A DNA stretch of 64,000 bases, from positions 44,711,656 through 44,775,655 of the forward strand of contig OY829539.1 in assembly GCA_963691705.1 (NCBI GenBank), read 5' to 3'. Shown one piece after another: positions 24,826 through 36,199 of the stretch. The translations under genes and the position numbers were made by a program. How positions within the stretch are numbered: position 1 is the first letter of the stretch; each line of letters begins with the position of its first letter. This DNA comes from Viola odorata (taxonomy: Eukaryota; Streptophyta; Magnoliopsida; Malpighiales; Violaceae). The notes beneath the pieces were generated by a model. The model worked only from the letters and a program-made list of their open reading frames with translations, had not been told where the DNA came from and made no database searches.

Positions 24826-24834
24826 GATGTGTAC

Positions 24835-25079
24835 CTGCACAAAGAAAATAAACACAAAGGGGAACTAAAAGGTGTTTGTTAGTACCCTCCCTCACGTGTT
24901 TACACTCTTCTCTCTATTGTTCTCACCAAAATCACACAAAAACAAAGTTAATGACAATTTTAGTTTAAAGACTCAAAGAATGATGAGCACTTTGGTGACA
25001 CACAATGAAAACTCGGTACACAAAGAAGGTATGGAAAATTAAGGTAAACAACACGAACAAAGCGAAGTTATGTACTTAC
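24835..25079 (-). other. Candidate intron in the 5' leader of the Ty3/Gypsy element
   Basis: On the minus strand a strong donor (AAG before GTAAGTAC) at 25080/25079 and a strong acceptor (TTTCTTTGTGCAG) at 24835 bracket 245 bp. The acceptor lies only about ten bases upstream of the gag start codon. Splicing is inferred from consensus only. Confidence 0.45.
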
Positions 25080-25444
25080 CTTAATTTGGAGTAGAAAAGA
25101 TGTGGAATCAATAATGGAAAACTTACAAAGACTCAAATGAAGAATGGCACAAAAGGGTTGTTGTTTAGGAAGCTGAAAGAAAGCTTGACTCGTCCAATGG
25201 TAGTCCACGTCAAGTGTCGAAAAGCTTACCTAACGATCTTGTCCCTTGCTTTTGACTTGTGTCGATCTTTTTTTTTTTTATCACAAGTGAAGGGACGCTC
25301 GGATCGCAAAGAGATAACAAAGAAAATAAAATTTGTATTAGTGGAAAAATTTATACAATGGACAAGACGAAGGAGTAATGAATTCGGAAAAATGGAAAAA
25401 AGGAATTAATTTGCGAATTTAACGTTTACCAACCTTCAAGACAG

Positions 25445-25460
25445 CCGAGCTCCGCTACCA
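25445..25460 (-). other. Putative primer-binding site of the Ty3/Gypsy element
   Basis: TGGTAGCGGAGCTCGG lies two bases inside the 5' LTR on the sense strand. It resembles the initiator tRNA-Met site TGGTATCAGAGC with two mismatches. Another primer tRNA cannot be excluded. Confidence 0.5.
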
Positions 25461-25462
25461 CG

Positions 25463-26666
25463 TGTTAGGATCCTTCGGTGTTGATTGGAGTAAGGAACTA
25501 GTCTCGATTGTGGATGGTCCGATTGATGAAGGATGAAGGTGTTTTTGACGGACTTGACGATGTTCGGAAATATGCGCAGCGGATAAAGTTGTAATGGAAA
25601 TATGTAGGATTTTTAGAAATGGTTTTATGGAATTTTGTGACGATTTAATTCAAGATAAATGGTTCTTGAATCGGGAATTTTAGAAGTGAAAGATGGAATT
25701 TTAAATGGACAAGTATATTCGAGAAAATCCTCTCGTTAACGAAGAACGAGCAACCTTTCTATATTGAATAACTTGAAAGATCGAACTCAAACTTGCAATG
25801 AAAATGCTAGCTTGAACCCGAAATGATTACAAGAATTTTAGGGAAGAAAGCTAGAAATTACAAGGAATAAAATTGACTTTAGGATTGAATAATCAATTGG
25901 TAATCAAAAAGTGTCTTCTAAAGGAAACAAAGGCTCCTATTTATAGCTAAAATCCTAAGGGTGAGAATGGTCATTGCCCAATTAATTCGGTTGCACTGTA
26001 GAATTAATTGGCTGGATGGGAATTGATTTGGTGGCCACGTGTTAGAGCCAGACGGGTGGGATTGCACCAGCTGGGCACGACTCGATCATGCGGCAGCAGT
26101 TGCGGGCGAGGGGACGCGGTCGTGCGTTGAGGGAGGTGCGGCGTTGTCCGGTTCATGTGGAGACCGGTTGCTGGTGAGCGCGGCGGTTGTTGCAGGCGCT
26201 GCGTGGGACGCGGTCGTACGCGTTGGGCCCGGAAGGCGCGCGCTGCGTGGACCGAGTCTTACGGGCGAGGACGAGCAGGCTTGGTCCGGGTCTTGCGGCT
26301 GAGCTGGCGTTGGTGTTGACCGCGTCTTGCGGTTGAGGGCGAGGGTGAGGCGGCGTGGCAGGTTGGGGACGACGATCCCAAACGGCGTCGTCGCGAGGAG
26401 GCTGGCGTTGTGGATGGGCGACGTCGTTTGGGCCTGGCTGGGCTTGGGTCGGCTGGGCTTGGGCTGGCCTAAGTCCTCCTTTGGTCCTTGGATTTGCAAA
26501 CACACCCTCCCTTGGTCCTTGAACTTTAGGTGTGCTTCTTCGTAGCGTAAATGTCGAAGCATAAGCGCCACGAGATTTTGGCATTGGCTTCGCGTACGCG
26601 ATGCGATCGTATTAGTAAGCCACTCACAAATGTTGCATTCGCGAAGCGATCGGTGCGATCGTATCA
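25463..26666 (-). repeat. 5' LTR of the Ty3/Gypsy element, with a junction duplication
   Basis: It matches the left LTR from TGTTAGGATCC onward. Near its outer end a 52-bp tandem duplication has copied the LTR tip together with 26 bp of the target exon (see 26615-26692), so the true original LTR end could be 26614. A long frame at 26086-26694 mirrors the pol tail seen in the other LTR. Confidence 0.93.
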
Positions 26667-26692
26667 GTAAGCTACTCACAAATGTTGCATTC
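26615..26692 (+). repeat. Tandem duplication across the LTR/exon junction
   Basis: GTAAGCCACTCACAAATGTT(GCATTC) at 26615-26640 recurs as GTAAGCTACTCACAAATGTT(GCATTC) at 26667-26692. Both follow an LTR-end-like CGTATT/CA. The repeat unit is 52 bp. The first copy contains OPT exon sequence although it lies inside the apparent LTR. Confidence 0.85.
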
Positions 26693-27650
26693 AAAACCTA
26701 TGGCTACATCAGCATGTCACAGGCCATTATGTTCCTCTCAGACTTTAAGTTGGGACATCACATGAAAATTCCACCAAAGTCCATGTTCCTGGTCCAACTA
26801 GTCAGAACAATAATAGCGTCTTGTGTCTACTTTGGCACCGCCTAGTGGCTCCTGACAACTGTGAAACACATCTGCGATCCATCAGAATTGCTTGTAGGAA
26901 CTCCATGGACATGTCCAAGAGACGATGTATTCTACAATGCCTCCATCATATGGGGAGTGGTAGGCCCGCTACGAATGTTTGGACGTCTTGGCCTTTATTC
27001 CAAGATAAATTTCTTCTTCCTCTTCGGCCTGCTCGCCCCAGTTCCAGTCTGGATGGTCTCACGTATTTTTCCTGACAAGAAGTGGATCAAACTCATTAAC
27101 ATTCCTGTCATCTTATCCAGCACGGGAGGGATGCCGAGCGGAGATTAGTGAACTACGTTTGTTGGTGAACTACGTTTGTTGGATTAGTGTTGGCATTTTC
27201 TTCAACTTCTTTGTGTACAGGAAATACAAAGTGTGGTGGACTAGGCACAACTATATCCTCTCTGTAGGATTGGATGTTGGTGTTGCTTTCCTAGAAATTC
27301 TTGTCCACTTCTCATTGCAAATCAAGAACATTAATGGTCCAAACTGGTGGGGTTTAGAGCTATCGGACCACTACCCTCTTACAAGTTACCCTACTGCTCC
27401 TGCTTTCCAATGACCACAGCCTATGTCTAGTTTCTAAGATACAATAGAAACAGTTGCTCGCTCGCTAGATTACTATCTCGTACCAATGGAAAAAGGAATC
27501 TTACTCCACTTATCAGAATTCCTAATTTCTTCATCAATTAAATATGGCTTTCCAATGACCACATTGACATTGGTCTCAAAATAATATTATTGACTTTGGT
27601 TTAAATTCGTAGGATTATCCCAAACTGTCTCATTCTATTAAAAGATCATC

Positions 27651-28011
27651 CATCAAGTGTCACGGCCTGTGCCCTCGGTGCCATCTTATCGTGACTTATG
27701 GTGCCACGGCCCGTGCCCTCTGGTGCCATGGTCGTGTCTCGTGGCATGTCCCCTGCCATGTCCCGTGTTAGATAAAATTCAAGTAAAATTGTAATAATAT
27801 TTATAAAATTCAAGTAAAATTGTAATATTATTTATAAAATCCAAGAAAATTTGTAATATTATTTATAAAATTCAAGAAAAATTGTAATATTATTTATAGA
27901 ATTCAAAGAAAATTGTAATATTATTTATAAAATTCAAAGAAAATTGTAATATTATTTATCAAATCCAAGGAAAATTGTAATAACCGAGGGCACAAGCCGT
28001 GGCACCTGATG
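27651..28011. repeat. Inverted-repeat element with an internal 31-bp tandem array
   Basis: Inverted arms at 27651-27679 and 27983-28011 share CACGGCYTGTGCCCTCGGT with few mismatches. Between them, 27777-27982 holds about 6.6 copies of an AT-rich 31-bp unit built on ATTCAAG-AAAATTGTAATA then TTATTTATAAA. The left half also has degenerate copies of the GC-rich arm (near 27703). No reading frame is present. It is MITE-like, of unknown superfamily. Confidence 0.7.
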
Positions 28012-28975
28012 TTCCTTTCCTAGCTTTACCCGCTCCATACACTAAATGCTTTCCTCTGTGTTGTGGATGGATGATCTTGTCAATCTTGCTTTCTCCTGAG
28101 TATTCGTGGTTAAATTATATTCACGCTAATATTACCTCTCGTATTAGTAGATATTCTAATGTTGAATGATATATATATAATGAATTCAACATGTATAGAA
28201 ACGAGGTTGGGTTTTGGGAAGAAAATGAGGTTTGCATAAATGCAATAATATTGATTGACCATTTTTTTTTTTTTTTAAATGGCATCAATCAAACTACTAT
28301 GCAAGATTGTAATTTTTAGGAAAATGAAAGCGTCATTAGGTAAGAAGTCTATGATTTTTTGAGGGGAAAAAAATTACATTAATCTGACATTAAGAAGATC
28401 TAGAGATAGTGTGACTAACTTTGCGAGGTATCTTTTATGCTTACAATTTGTATATTAATGTATTTTTTATTTTCTTTAAAATATATTAACAATTTTTGTA
28501 AGTAACTAATTAATAAGAGAAATAATTTTAAAATTAATTACTACTTCTTTAGTTATTTAAAATTTAATTATTTCATTATTTTTGCGTGGAGGTTCAGCCT
28601 CGAATTGGATATCTTACTAGTATTTTTCCACTAATAACTACGTTGAGCTATAACCGTTGGCAAATTGACATACTTATTTACTTTAAAAATATATATATTA
28701 TAAAATAATTAATCGTGATAACTATAAAACGCTTATATAATTTATTTAAAATTTTAAGAGCTATTATATAAATATAAAACCTCCAAAGGTCAAACATTAT
28801 ATATTTAGAATAAAGATAATATTTTAAGAATTTTAATAGTATAATTTAGAATTTTTATGACCTATAATATTCCATTTAAAGAAAACGCATATCCCAAAAA
28901 GATAAAACTAAAGGTAAAAAAGTCATTATTTTTACAACGAGTTAAAATACAACAATTGAAAAAAGGAAAAAGTTA
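28012..28975. other. AT-rich spacer
   Basis: No gene or repeat with clear ends was seen. A poly-T run lies at about 28263-28276. The short frame at 28857-29039 overlaps the Stowaway element and is not credible. Confidence 0.5.
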
Positions 28976-29207
28976 CTACCTCCTTCCCCAAAAGAATGAC
29001 GTTTACTATTCCAGCACATATCTCAAAGAGGCCGAATGATTCACTATTTGAGACAATTTTGCCCCTAATTTTTCTCGGAAGTACGTTAAGGATTAACGTA
29101 CTTTCGAAAAAAAGTACGAAATTTTTTGGGGTCAAATAGTGAGTCATCCGGCTGCCTTGAGATGCGTGCCGGAATAGTAAACGTCATTCTTTTGGGGAAG
29201 GAAGGAG
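28976..29207. mobile_element. Stowaway-type MITE (232 bp)
   Basis: The ends CTACCTCCTTCCCCAAAAGA and, on the other strand, CTCCTTCCTTCCCCAAAAGA are flanked by TA on both sides (28974-28975 and 29208-29209). The whole element is a near-perfect hairpin: blocks such as ATGACGTTTACTATTCC and GTACGTTAA are mirrored. TA duplication with CTCC..YCC termini defines Stowaway (Tc1/mariner) MITEs. Confidence 0.93.
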
Positions 29208-29786
29208 TATAAAAAAATACTTCGCTTTTGTATCTAATGTCTGAATCACACCCTTAGTTTACAATTTATTTAATTTAAATTTCACATTCGTCAATTTAGT
29301 CAAACCACACTCTAATTTTAAAATTTAATCTAAAATACATAAAAGAGACTTTAGTTTTTCTCACCTAAAAAATAAATAAATAAATATGGGAGAAAAAATA
29401 ATTATTAACCACGCCATTTTTTAATTAAAGAATATTTTCCACTTTAGTAAAATCTATAACCTTTGAGGCTATTTTGAAATGAAATTTAAGTGTGGTTTAT
29501 TAAAATTTAAAAATTCAGGGTTCAAATTGAATTAATTGTAAATTGAGAGTATAATCGAATATTGAGTAGAAAGGCGGGTTAGTTTTTAAACTTCTTCCCT
29601 TTCCATTGGAAAAATTAAGAAGTTCGACCAAAAAAAATATGTATCTTGAATCAACATGAAATTAAAACTTTATAAACATTTAAGTAGGAAATTTAGCATA
29701 AAATTGAGAAATATGTATTCACAGCCGCACACACAAAAATTTATAAAATGACAAAAGTCATCCAAAAACCTGATAATCAAGCTAGT

Positions 29787-32700
29787 TTACCAATTGGCAG
29801 TAGCTACATTCTCAAATTCATCATCTGCATTTGAGATGTCTGCCTTCGTAAAACCTGCTTCCAATTCCAAGGCTGTCAGCCCATCACATTTCTTTTCTCG
29901 TTCCTCCCATAGCTTCCTCATCTTCTTGTCGATATTGTCAATATCTTCCTCCAATTTTGCTTTGCCCCGGGAACATTCAACAATTTGAGTCTGAACTTTC
30001 TTGAAGTGATGTCGAAGCTTCTCTCTCTTATCTTTAATTGATAACAACTTGTTAAGGCGGTGCACTAGTGATGTAGTATCGAATCCATGCGTCTCCAAGT
30101 CTGCAAGAGAATCCAAATGACAATGGAAGATCTCTTGAGAATCACCGACTCGTAATTTCAGTATCTTCTCGGCCAACTGTGAGAATGTCACCATGTGACC
30201 AATTGCCAATCCTTCACGGACACTCTCTTTACATTCAAACAAGGGGCAGAAATGTGGTCTTTGAGGTAAGGCTTGGAAAACTTCCAGAGACTCGACTGCT
30301 TCCCAAATGGAAGAACTCTCCTTCACAAAAGGCATCCGATCCTCCACTAGCTCACTTTTTTCCGGCACCTCTACAACACAAGAGTCGATTCCCTTTTAAA
30401 ATTTAATAAGGCTACATTGTGGAAAAATGGAGAACTAGACAAAACATTTTCAGGTTTACCTTTAGAATCTCCGCCAGGCACAAATGTCATTGTTTCTGGA
30501 ATTTCAGGCCGTTCCATTATGAGTTCTTCACCTACATAAAACTTAGTACTTTAGCTCAAGTTATTATTAATTAATCCATTCTAGCCAGTTATTTAACTGA
30601 TTTCCTCTCCCCGTTTATTTTTGTTCTTATGAATTGCCTGCACCTGTACCTGTTCCTTCTGGTAATTCAGCATCTTCACCACTAGGGGCCCAGTGCTCTT
30701 TACCTACATAATACATTGTACATTAATGCAAATCCAGCCTATTATTTAACTGATCTTCTTTCCATATTCATCTTTGTGCTCGTGTGTGGAGAAGGGACAT
30801 TCAGGTTAGCAGCTTCCCTTACCTACAGACTCCAGACTTGTCTTTACAGGCAATTCATCCTCCTTAGTTCCACCACAGTCAGCAAATTGCATTTTGCTTG
30901 TGATACATCTACTGACAATTCGTTCACTACCTGCATAACGAAAAAATTAGTTCCTAAGATACAAGCAGCTTGTTTTTCATCTGATCACATTCTTTATTGC
31001 AAATGGGATACAAAAATAATATTCAGCTTAACAAATCTTGATACCCATATGCTCTACACGGATGCTTTTGCTCACTCCAACCTCTTCCATCACACAACTT
31101 TCAAAATCCATCCCACTACCACCACCACGTCCAGCAATATTGTTTTCTTCACCTGCAGAATACATGCAAAGCGACAATTCAAGATAAATTATCTTCCCAT
31201 CCACAAAATTTCTCTGAGGAAAGGAATTTCAGGTCAGCAACTTACCAACATGCGCCACATGCATTTTTTCGGGTGATCCAACATCTTCAGTTGCACATTC
31301 TTCATAATCCATTCCATTAGCACCATCTCCTACGGCAACATGTTATTCACCAGCATACCAAAGTGTGTTAGTAATTCAAGATATAATATTACACCATATA
31401 TTTATGAAATCTTCCTTCCACTATGTCTATGTGCTCATAAACTAAGGAGAATGCATAGAGTCACAGATCCACATACCGATGTGCACTACAATTGTTGTTG
31501 TAGGCAGTTCAATGTCTATTGTCCTGCACCCTTCAGAGTCCATTCTGCTGGAACCACACTCGATGCCAATGTGCTCTTCAACAGCATAACAAAGAAGGAC
31601 ATTAGTTATTCACAATAAATTACCGAGATTATCATATTCAGGCAACTTCCTGCCCATGTTCATCTTTGTGCTCATAAACTAAGAACAAGATTCAAGCTCA
31701 TAGTCCACTTACCACACTCTGTACCTATTGTCGTAGGCAATTCAACCTCCTTAGTTGTACAGTCTTCTGTTCCACCACCATCACCCATAACTGCATCATT
31801 CTGTTTACTAGTACAGTCTTCCATTCGTCTACCACCATTTCCAGCATTATTCTCTTCACCTGTATAATACAAAACACATCAATTTCACTATATGCATTTA
31901 CCTAGACTAGTGTACAGCTGATCCAATCTCCATATGCATTAATTAGTAGACACAGGATGACATCTAGGTTGGCAGCTCCTTACCTATAGGTTCCGCAGCT
32001 TTCATTGTTGGTAATTCAACCTCTTCACTTGCACGATCTTCAAAATCCAGGCCACTAGCACCACCTCTAGTTGTTTTGTCCTCAACTATATAATACAATG
32101 CAGAACAGTATCTATTAGTATAATTACCCAGCTACTATCTAGATCATACTAAATAATTTTCTTAGCACACACAATACCTTTCTGCTGACTGTGTTTATCG
32201 CCTTCTTGCGACTTGCTTTTAACACCCTCTCCATGGATATCGAGCTCAGGCACGTGTAAAGGGCAGATATCATAGCATCTATCATTTTTTACCAAATCTT
32301 CAGGAGATACAGATTTGGTGTTGCTTTTCCTTTTAGCTTTCTTAGGAAGGTGCAGCATAGGCCACGATTCTGGTTTGCTTTGTTTTGCTTTCTTGCGCTT
32401 GTATTTTGTGTGGCAATTGTCAGACTGCTGGGTTGGACTCTTTTCTGAGTGTTGGCAAGGGGTTTCATCTTCAGTAGTTTCTTCATCTATAAGAAAAACT
32501 TCGTTGAAGTTGTTGGCACTGTCTACTCGGCACAATTTTTCCTGTAAATATGCTTCCATCATCATCTCCTGAAACAAACCACCAACAAAACTATCTTCAA
32601 ATACAATTTAATTGTTCTATAATCTGCATGATATTACACGTGAGAAACTTAAAATATGAGTACAACTTATCTATAAGGATAAATTATGCAAGACTGGCAT

Positions 32701-34600
32701 TCTCCTATTCAAAATAGCAAAAGATTGTTTGTGGTGTCTCAAACTCCTAGTCATCAAGATGTAAAAACAAACGAAACTTGAAGCATCACAGCTAAACTTC
32801 TAAATAAAGAGCAAGCATTCAGACAATGTTCGCAAGGTAAAAGCTAAGGGAAGGAAACATGCCTTGGATCCAGAAAAAACTATCCAATTGCCCTTCTCGA
32901 ACTTCATGAGTGGCCTTATATCAGAGTGACTTAATTCCTTCACTTGATTAACATCCCTCATCAAGACAGCATACCTTCCTTCTGTAAGGATTTTGGTAAT
33001 GAGACCATGCCTCCAACCACAACTGTAGAAAGCATCTACTTTATCAAAGAGCTCAAATTCTTTAACTTCCAAGTCAGGAGCAGGAGGACGAATGTGGAAA
33101 GAATCTACAGTTACTTCCATGGGGCCACTTTTTCCTCTGTCAATTAAGGTATTGCACTCCACCAAGAAGGAATTCAAGCCAACTTCTCCAAGAACAGTTG
33201 CTGGGATCCAACCATATTTTACATCTCCCTTATCAATGTTCACCTCTGCAGCCATCCCTCTGCTAAACGTTAGGCCTTCCATTCGCTTCAACAGTTTAGA
33301 AAACCGAATCAGCTTACATAGTAAGAGCTTATAAAACAAAATACAGAACTAAATGGGAAAAATTGCTGTTAAGTATATAGATAATGTCACAAAGAACAAT
33401 ATAAATCATTACAGGAGCCATAAATAACCAATGCAAGTGATGCAGTCTTTTCCACCTTTTGTTATCTTTAAGCTCATTAGATTATTTATATAGCAACTTG
33501 AAATTCATAAAGAAACAAAACAAATCGAATGAACAGAATCATAAATAAACAATTAGTTGAAACTAACAATAATAAAAAATAAATCAATAACAGATACTTG
33601 GTAAGGTAAATGCAATTAAACATGAGTAATGCTAAACATCACACCGAGATAGCACACCAGGCCAATCAATGATTGTGCCAGTCAATCGAGAATTACAAAA
33701 ATGTCATTAATTGGTCTGGTGTGCTATTTCGGTGTGCTGTTTAGCATTACTCATTAAACATAGGTGTTTCAGAGATGTAACACTTGTGTGGTGGTGATGA
33801 ATGTTAATATAATAATTTCGATAGAAATTGGACAGAAGAAGGCAAGCGATAGAGTACAAAAGAGAACGGCAGATTCAGTTATTGGAAAGGAAAAGATGCA
33901 GTAACACTCTAGTAGAAGAAGTACTAAAGGGACAAAGTTGAAGCAAAAGAAAGACTTCAAAAATACCAAATGGAAATTACTGCAAGAAAGGTTAAGAACT
34001 TGGAACCACTTTTGAAAGAATAACCCCAAATAAATTAAATACCCAAATGCAAAAAAAGAAACAGAAGATCACCTGAGCTTTTGGTGGTCGGACCCATTGG
34101 CCATCAACCCAGTCCATGTGAAGTCTTAAAAAAGATGGCAGATATTCACTTTCTTCAGGTGGGTTCATGTTGTTGAAAACCACTGTATAAATCCTTGAAT
34201 TATCTTCCAAGACTCGAACTTTAGCCACCACTCCCTTCCACCACCCATCTTTGTCCAAGGCATCCACCACGTCCTGCTCTTCAAACGACTTGTCGTCGCC
34301 GTCCACTAAATCAAGAGGCGGCGAAGGTCTGATGAAGCTGTACTTTACATACTCCTCTAACAAATTAGTTTCAGAATCATCAGCGAGCAAGGTCTGGTAG
34401 CGAACCAAGGCGGTGCCTTTTCCTCTTCTTGCAGGAAATGCTCGCAAGATTGTGGCTTTGTACCATGCACCCTTGAATCCTTCCTCATTGCTGCTAACTT
34501 CCACCTCTTCTCCAGGGGTGATCACCATTTCACAAGGCATCTCTTTGTATTTCTTTTCCTTCCTTCTTCTTACCTTTCTGGGCCGTCCTCTGCGATACAT
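29787..34600 (-). CDS. Agenet-domain / DUF724 protein, 12 exons
   Basis: Exons (high to low): 34600-34073, 33285-32863, 32568-32178, 32085-31984, 31859-31713, 31575-31477, 31329-31246, 31152-31045, 30930-30823, 30703-30650, 30531-30460 and 30370-29787. They join in frame to 899 residues. Exon 1 encodes tandem Agenet modules (GEEVEVSSNEEGFKGAWYKA, then DVVDALDKDGWWKGVV). Exon 2 repeats the pair (GMAAEVNI, then FELFDKVDAFYSCGWRHGLI). Exon 3 is Lys-rich with nuclear-signal-like KRKKAKQSK and KKAKRKS. Exons 4-11 are small and related. Exon 12 is the DUF724 domain, with SSSIWEAVESLEVFQALPQR at its start, then a coiled coil. Family members are nuclear or cytoplasmic plant proteins, some implicated in RNA or chromatin work; the exact role here is unknown. 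Start at MYRRGRPRKV is chosen because the upstream in-frame ATG adds a poly-Lys run from an A/T tract. The intron after exon 2 appears to use a GC donor. Exon 6 has lost the acceptor used by its siblings and needs a site a few bases inside. Confidence 0.88.
33624..33752. mobile_element. Mutator-like MITE in intron 1 of the DUF724 gene (129 bp)
   Basis: The terminal inverted repeats GAGTAATGCTAAAC and GTTTAGCATTACTC extend with mismatches to about 45 bp each (AGCACACCGAAATAGCACAC-like). The flanking 9-bp duplication ATTAAACAT is perfect (33615-33623 and 33753-33761). A 9-bp duplication points to the Mutator superfamily. Confidence 0.85.
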
Positions 34601-34657
34601 TTCTCCAGTAAATTTTTTTTTTTTTTTTGGTTGTAACAACAACCAAAAAACAAACAA

Positions 34658-36199
34658 ACAGTGTATTGCGTGTAGTAGTTGAGAAATAAGACTCAGCAGA
34701 TGTTGCTTTACAGTATACCTTTTTAGAACAATGTCATTTATTTGATTTGACCATCTTCAAACTTTCCACCTTCTAATATGTTTCGAAATAAGGTTTCATT
34801 TTCAAATCAAATTTATTACCCATGGATCGATCGGTATTCCTAATTTGGCGAGCTTTTGCCGATGCAGTGAGTTCATCTTTCGTCGGTTCATACTCAAGTC
34901 AAAAAATGATAGTTAGAGATTCATAAAAACGATATACCATTCTCTAATTTTTCTTATAACATAATTAGTTATGGAAAATAAATTTGAATCATTTAATAAA
35001 TTTGAATCGATAGACCAGTTGTAACGTACAACTTATAAATTAATTTATTTTTTTGTTAAATAATTTCTTATTTTAATTTTTTGAGAGATTTTATAAAAAA
35101 AAGTAAAATAAAAAGAAATCATTATTGATAACAACCTCTCCATTGTCTCTGACTTCCCTGAGTTCAATGGAGGAGCCACAGTCCTGCAATTATTCACCCG
35201 CTCTCTCTCTCCCCCTCGAATTCCAATCGATTTCAAACTCTTTGCCTATACTGTTCAAACCCTAAAATAATTACCAACGCAGAATAATTATATGACATAA
35301 ATTAAATGTGCTGGTCGAACCACAATGTTGCTAAAAGAGAGCAAACGAAGGAGGAAGGCGGTCAGATTTTTAAAATCTTGCGGTATAGGGAATTAAATTG
35401 GAAGAAGAATTCAAAGTATTGGTTAGCCGGCTAGTATCTCTTGGAGTTAAGGAGATTGGAAGGATTGAATTGAGATTGGATAGTATCAAAAGTTTACTAG
35501 TATAAAGATTCGAGTAAGACTAGATAATTACAGAAATAACAATAACAAATATGCAGAATTCGAAATTATTAAAGCTTGAGAGAAAATAATCGCCACAACA
35601 GTGGAACCAGAAGTTGAACAGATCTCCAATAAACAATATAAAGAAGAATAATATAGTAATCAAGCCAAATTTTGGTCTTAGATATCTAGAAATTAGGGTT
35701 CTTCTTCTATTCTTACTCCCTTCAATCTCCAAGGCAAATTGTTTCCTGATTTCTTTTTATTTTACATTTTCATTTATAAAATCTCTCAAAAAAATTTAAA
35801 AAAAAACAAAATACTAAAATAAGGAATTAATTAATAAATAAATAATTAACGGTGGTTTGGAAGTTGATTGTTAGTCACGTCATAACTGGTCAACAAAATC
35901 TCACTAATTATTTGGAATTTTAATCTTATCCGTCCAAATTTATTTAATGGCTCAGATTCTTTTAACATTACTAGTCATGTTATAGAGAAAATTAGAGGAG
36001 TCAGATCCCATAAAGGGTTCGCATTCTTTATTGGTTCTTTCTTAATCTCAAGAATGACAAATATTTTATATTTAGCTTTATGTTTGCCACCGTTTAATTT
36101 CCAAAAGGATTATAAAAGGGAGATAGATATTGACGAGTATCGAAAGTGACAGTAAAAACTCGATCGGAATCGAATCTAAATAATTGAGGTATTTAGTTT
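34658..36199. other. AT-rich spacer with a wide inverted repeat
   Basis: Arms at about 35055-35125 and 35745-35845 are inverted copies. They share TGAGAGATTTTATAAA and AAAATAAAAAGAAATCA and enclose about 620 bp with no credible frame. This may be a non-autonomous TIR element, but no target-site duplication was recognised. The remainder shows nothing. Confidence 0.5.

Larger units (their letters stand above)
18731..26666 (-). mobile_element. Ty3/Gypsy LTR retrotransposon, nearly complete, inserted in an OPT exon
   Basis: The two LTRs (18731-19876 and 25463-26666) are nearly identical. The element is flanked by the 5-bp duplication GTAAG (18726-18730 and 26667-26671). Read on the minus strand the order is 5' LTR (right), primer-binding site, leader with an intron, gag, protease, reverse transcriptase, RNase H, integrase, polypurine tract, 3' LTR (left). 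The gag-pol order with integrase last defines Ty3/Gypsy. A single gag-pol frame that runs into the 3' LTR resembles CRM-type chromoviruses, but the lineage is not proven. Six in-frame stops make it non-autonomous now. Confidence 0.95.
16014..27413 (+). pseudogene. Oligopeptide transporter (OPT family) pseudogene split by transposons
   Basis: Exons 16014-16050, 16152-16594, 16757-16854, about 17951-18520, and 18577-18730 joined to 26672-27413 encode pieces of a plant OPT-type peptide/metal-chelate transporter. Landmarks are FRTWVLGITSCALLSFVNQF (early membrane region), NPGPFNLKQHVLITIFAN, RPKGGLTRLQFFLVVLVSNF, STVAGFLGSPLA, YGYISMSQAIMFLSDFKLGH and, near the end, FFNFFVYRKYK and HYPLTSYPTAP. 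The early exons are intact. Later ones carry stops at 18091-18093, 18157-18159, 18351-18353, 26843-26845 and 27146-27148. There is a frameshift near 18300, a poor acceptor before 17951, and a 17-bp duplication at about 27148-27181. A 7.9-kb Ty3/Gypsy element interrupts the codons for LGK/LL in the last exon. Two of the stops are TAG at expected Trp positions. The gene is dead for full-length transporter, although a truncated transcript is possible. Confidence 0.92.
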
